DNA from: Hydrogenophaga intermedia
GTDB taxonomy: Bacteria > Pseudomonadota > Gammaproteobacteria > Burkholderiales > Burkholderiaceae_C
Assembly: GCF_000723405.1 (NCBI RefSeq)
Contig: NZ_CCAE010000029.1
Location: forward strand, 1 to 55,305
Reading direction: 5' to 3'
Length of the DNA stretch: 55,305 nucleotides
This document shows, in pieces, positions 54,114-55,305 of the stretch; position 1 is the first letter of the stretch; the number at the start of each line of letters is the position of its first letter. The position numbers were made by a program, and so were the translations under genes. The notes under the pieces are model-generated. The model searched no databases, was not told where the DNA came from, and saw nothing but the letters and a program-made list of their open reading frames with translations.

Positions 54114-54854
54114 TCAGCTCCGCTGCTGCTTGATGGGCAGGACCTTGCCCTCGGCGCCCACGCTCACGCGGGCACCGGTGACGAAGTAGGCGTGCAGGTC
54201 GTGCGCGAAGCGGTTGAGCTTGTGCAGCACGGCCTTGTTGCCGCGCACCAGGGCGTTGTACCCCAGCACCGCGGGAATGGCCACCAGCAGGCCCAGGGCC
54301 GTCATGATGAGCGCTTCCCCGATGGGGCCGGCGACCTGGTCGATGGCGACCTGGCCCGCCGTGCTGATGCCCAGCAGCGCGTGGTAGATGCCCCAGACCG
54401 TGCCGAACAGGCCCACGAACGGGGCGGTGGAGGCCACCGAGGCCAGCACCGACAGGCCGCCCTGCGCGCGAATGGTGAAGTCGTCAACGCTCTTGCGCAG
54501 CGCGCGCTCGATCCAGTCGCTCACGTCCAGGTTGTCGTGCAGTTGCGGGCGGGTCGCGCCGTCCTGGTGGGTGATGTGGCGCGCGGCCTCGCGGCCTTCG
54601 ATGGCGGCGGTGCGGAAGGGGTTGCCGTCGGCGTCGCCGAGCTTGTCCAGGCCTTCGGCGAAGTCGCTGCTGTGCCAGAAGCCTTCGACACCGCGGGCCT
54701 GGGCGCGCTGGGCACGCAGGTCCAGGGCCTTCCACAGGATGATGATCCACGAGGCCAGGGACATGGCCAGAAGGACAAGGGCCACGCTGCGGGTGACCCA
54801 GTCACCCTGGCTCCAGACGTGGGCGATGCCCGAGGTGGCGAATTGCGAATCCAT
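54114..54854 (-). CDS. exbB: ExbB / MotA-TolQ family proton channel protein
   Basis: The pentameric proton-channel scaffold of the TonB system. The 246-residue protein from ATG 54854 has three TM segments: VALVLLAMSLASWIIILWKAL near residue 25, and the MotA/TolQ domain pair VLASVASTAPFVGLFGTVWGIYHAL and EALIMTALGLLVAIPAVLGYNALV. The proline-rich TAPFVGLFGTVWG motif is diagnostic. It lies between tonB and exbD (gaps 26 and 4 bp). TolQ is a close relative; the adjacent tonB decides for ExbB. Confidence 0.93.
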   Translation of the reverse strand: MDSQFATSGIAHVWSQGDWVTRSVALVLLAMSLASWIIILWKALDLRAQRAQARGVEGFWHSSDFAEGLDKLGDADGNPFRTAAIEGREAARHITHQDGATRPQLHDNLDVSDWIERALRKSVDDFTIRAQGGLSVLASVASTAPFVGLFGTVWGIYHALLGISTAGQVAIDQVAGPIGEALIMTALGLLVAIPAVLGYNALVRGNKAVLHKLNRFAHDLHAYFVTGARVSVGAEGKVLPIKQQRS

Positions 54855-54880
54855 GAAGCTCTGACTCCTGCGAAGGCGGT

Positions 54881-55305
54881 TTATTCCAAGACGAAATTGA
54901 TCGGCACGTTGAACCACATGGCCTCGGCCACGCCACCGCGCTTGCCGGGCACGTAGCGCCAGCGCAGCACGGTCTGCAGCGCCGTCTGGTCGAGGCGCTC
55001 GTAGCCACTGGAGGTATGGATCTCGGCCTTGCTGGCCGTGCCGTTGAGATCGATGAAGACACGCACCACGACCTTGCCCTGTTCGCCCAGGCGGCGCGAG
55101 AGCGACGGGTAGGGCGGGCGCGGGTTGTTGAGGTAGTCGGCGTTGCTGGAGGGCAGCGTTACCACCGGGGGTGGCGCAGGCGGCGCCGGCGGGGCTGGCG
55201 GCGGCGGTGCGGCCACCACGGGGGCAGGCGGCGCCGGCACCACGGGCTCGGGCGGCGCGGCCTGGATCGGCGCGGGGGCGGGCGAGGGCGTGGCCACCGG
55301 CAGCG
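54881..55305 (-). CDS. tonB: Energy transducer TonB, 5' end cut by the window edge
   Basis: The C-terminal 141 or so residues are present. A long Pro/Ala linker (about 50 residues visible) spans the periplasm. The TonB C-terminal domain follows: NPRPPYPSLSRRLGEQGKVVVRVFIDLNGTASKAEIHTSSGYERLDQTALQTVLRWRYVPGKRGG..MWFNVPINFVLE. The N-terminal membrane anchor lies beyond the right edge. It is the first visible gene of tonB-exbB-exbD, which powers uptake of siderophores, B12 and similar ligands through outer-membrane receptors. Confidence 0.93.
   Translation of the reverse strand, partial: LPVATPSPAPAPIQAAPPEPVVPAPPAPVVAAPPPPAPPAPPAPPPVVTLPSSNADYLNNPRPPYPSLSRRLGEQGKVVVRVFIDLNGTASKAEIHTSSGYERLDQTALQTVLRWRYVPGKRGGVAEAMWFNVPINFVLE

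Overview
The window is high-GC chromosomal DNA from a betaproteobacterium, most likely a member of the Comamonadaceae (Burkholderiales; Hydrogenophaga or Acidovorax-like). This is inferred from the gene content (dnaX-ybaB-recR, Bug-type binding protein, TRAP transport, surE-pcm-nlpD), the gene order and the intergenic palindromes; no rRNA was available to test it. There are no tRNAs, rRNAs or CRISPR arrays. The one RNA gene is 4.5S (SRP) RNA.

Layout. (1) 1-3757: end of an integrated element with a BRO-type antirepressor, two small membrane proteins and a tyrosine integrase, abutting the 3' end of ffs, which looks like the attachment site. (2) 3745-6934: ffs, then divergently dnaX-ybaB-recR; dnaX carries an A9 slippage tract at its gamma/tau boundary. 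(3) 7039-11812: orphan transporter-type binding protein, mltD and gloB (minus strand), a methyltransferase and rnhA. (4) 11966-16238: RND efflux adaptor and pump. (5) 16553-19582: moaA-mobA-moeA for molybdenum cofactor. (6) 19597-30293: a long leftward operon, gntR-ltnD-otnK-otnC-otnI-denD-dctPQM-aldehyde dehydrogenase-SDR, which should import and degrade four-carbon sugar acids (L-threonate, D-erythronate) to dihydroxyacetone phosphate. (7) 30384-31762: a PF10118-type protein and a DUF5990 protein. (8) 31773-38540: a second leftward sugar-acid-type cluster (GntR regulator, IlvD/Edd dehydratase, 3-hydroxyisobutyrate dehydrogenase-like enzyme, DenD-like enzyme, Bug binding protein, MFS carrier) with a perfect 22-bp palindrome in front. 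(9) 38602-45500: fliA, and divergently a complete RND efflux operon. (10) 45510-51750: quinone oxidoreductase, then surE-pcm-nlpD, a PolB-like exonuclease and rlmD. (11) 51850-55305: small lipoprotein, BI-1 family membrane protein, GlcG-like protein and tonB-exbB-exbD, with tonB cut by the window edge.

The most unusual signal is a dispersed palindromic element present as five units (two A-B pairs and one single unit). Its stems differ between copies by compensatory changes, while two internal boxes (ATAAAGGAGGA and GGGGGACA) stay nearly constant. This is covariation readable in one window and argues for selection on a folded structure. Other points of note: five genes (dnaX, the 7039 binding protein, moaA, surE, rlmD) have a -10-like hexamer 6-7 nt before the start codon and no Shine-Dalgarno sequence, as expected for leaderless mRNAs; and the tetronate operon ends in an unassigned dehydrogenase pair.
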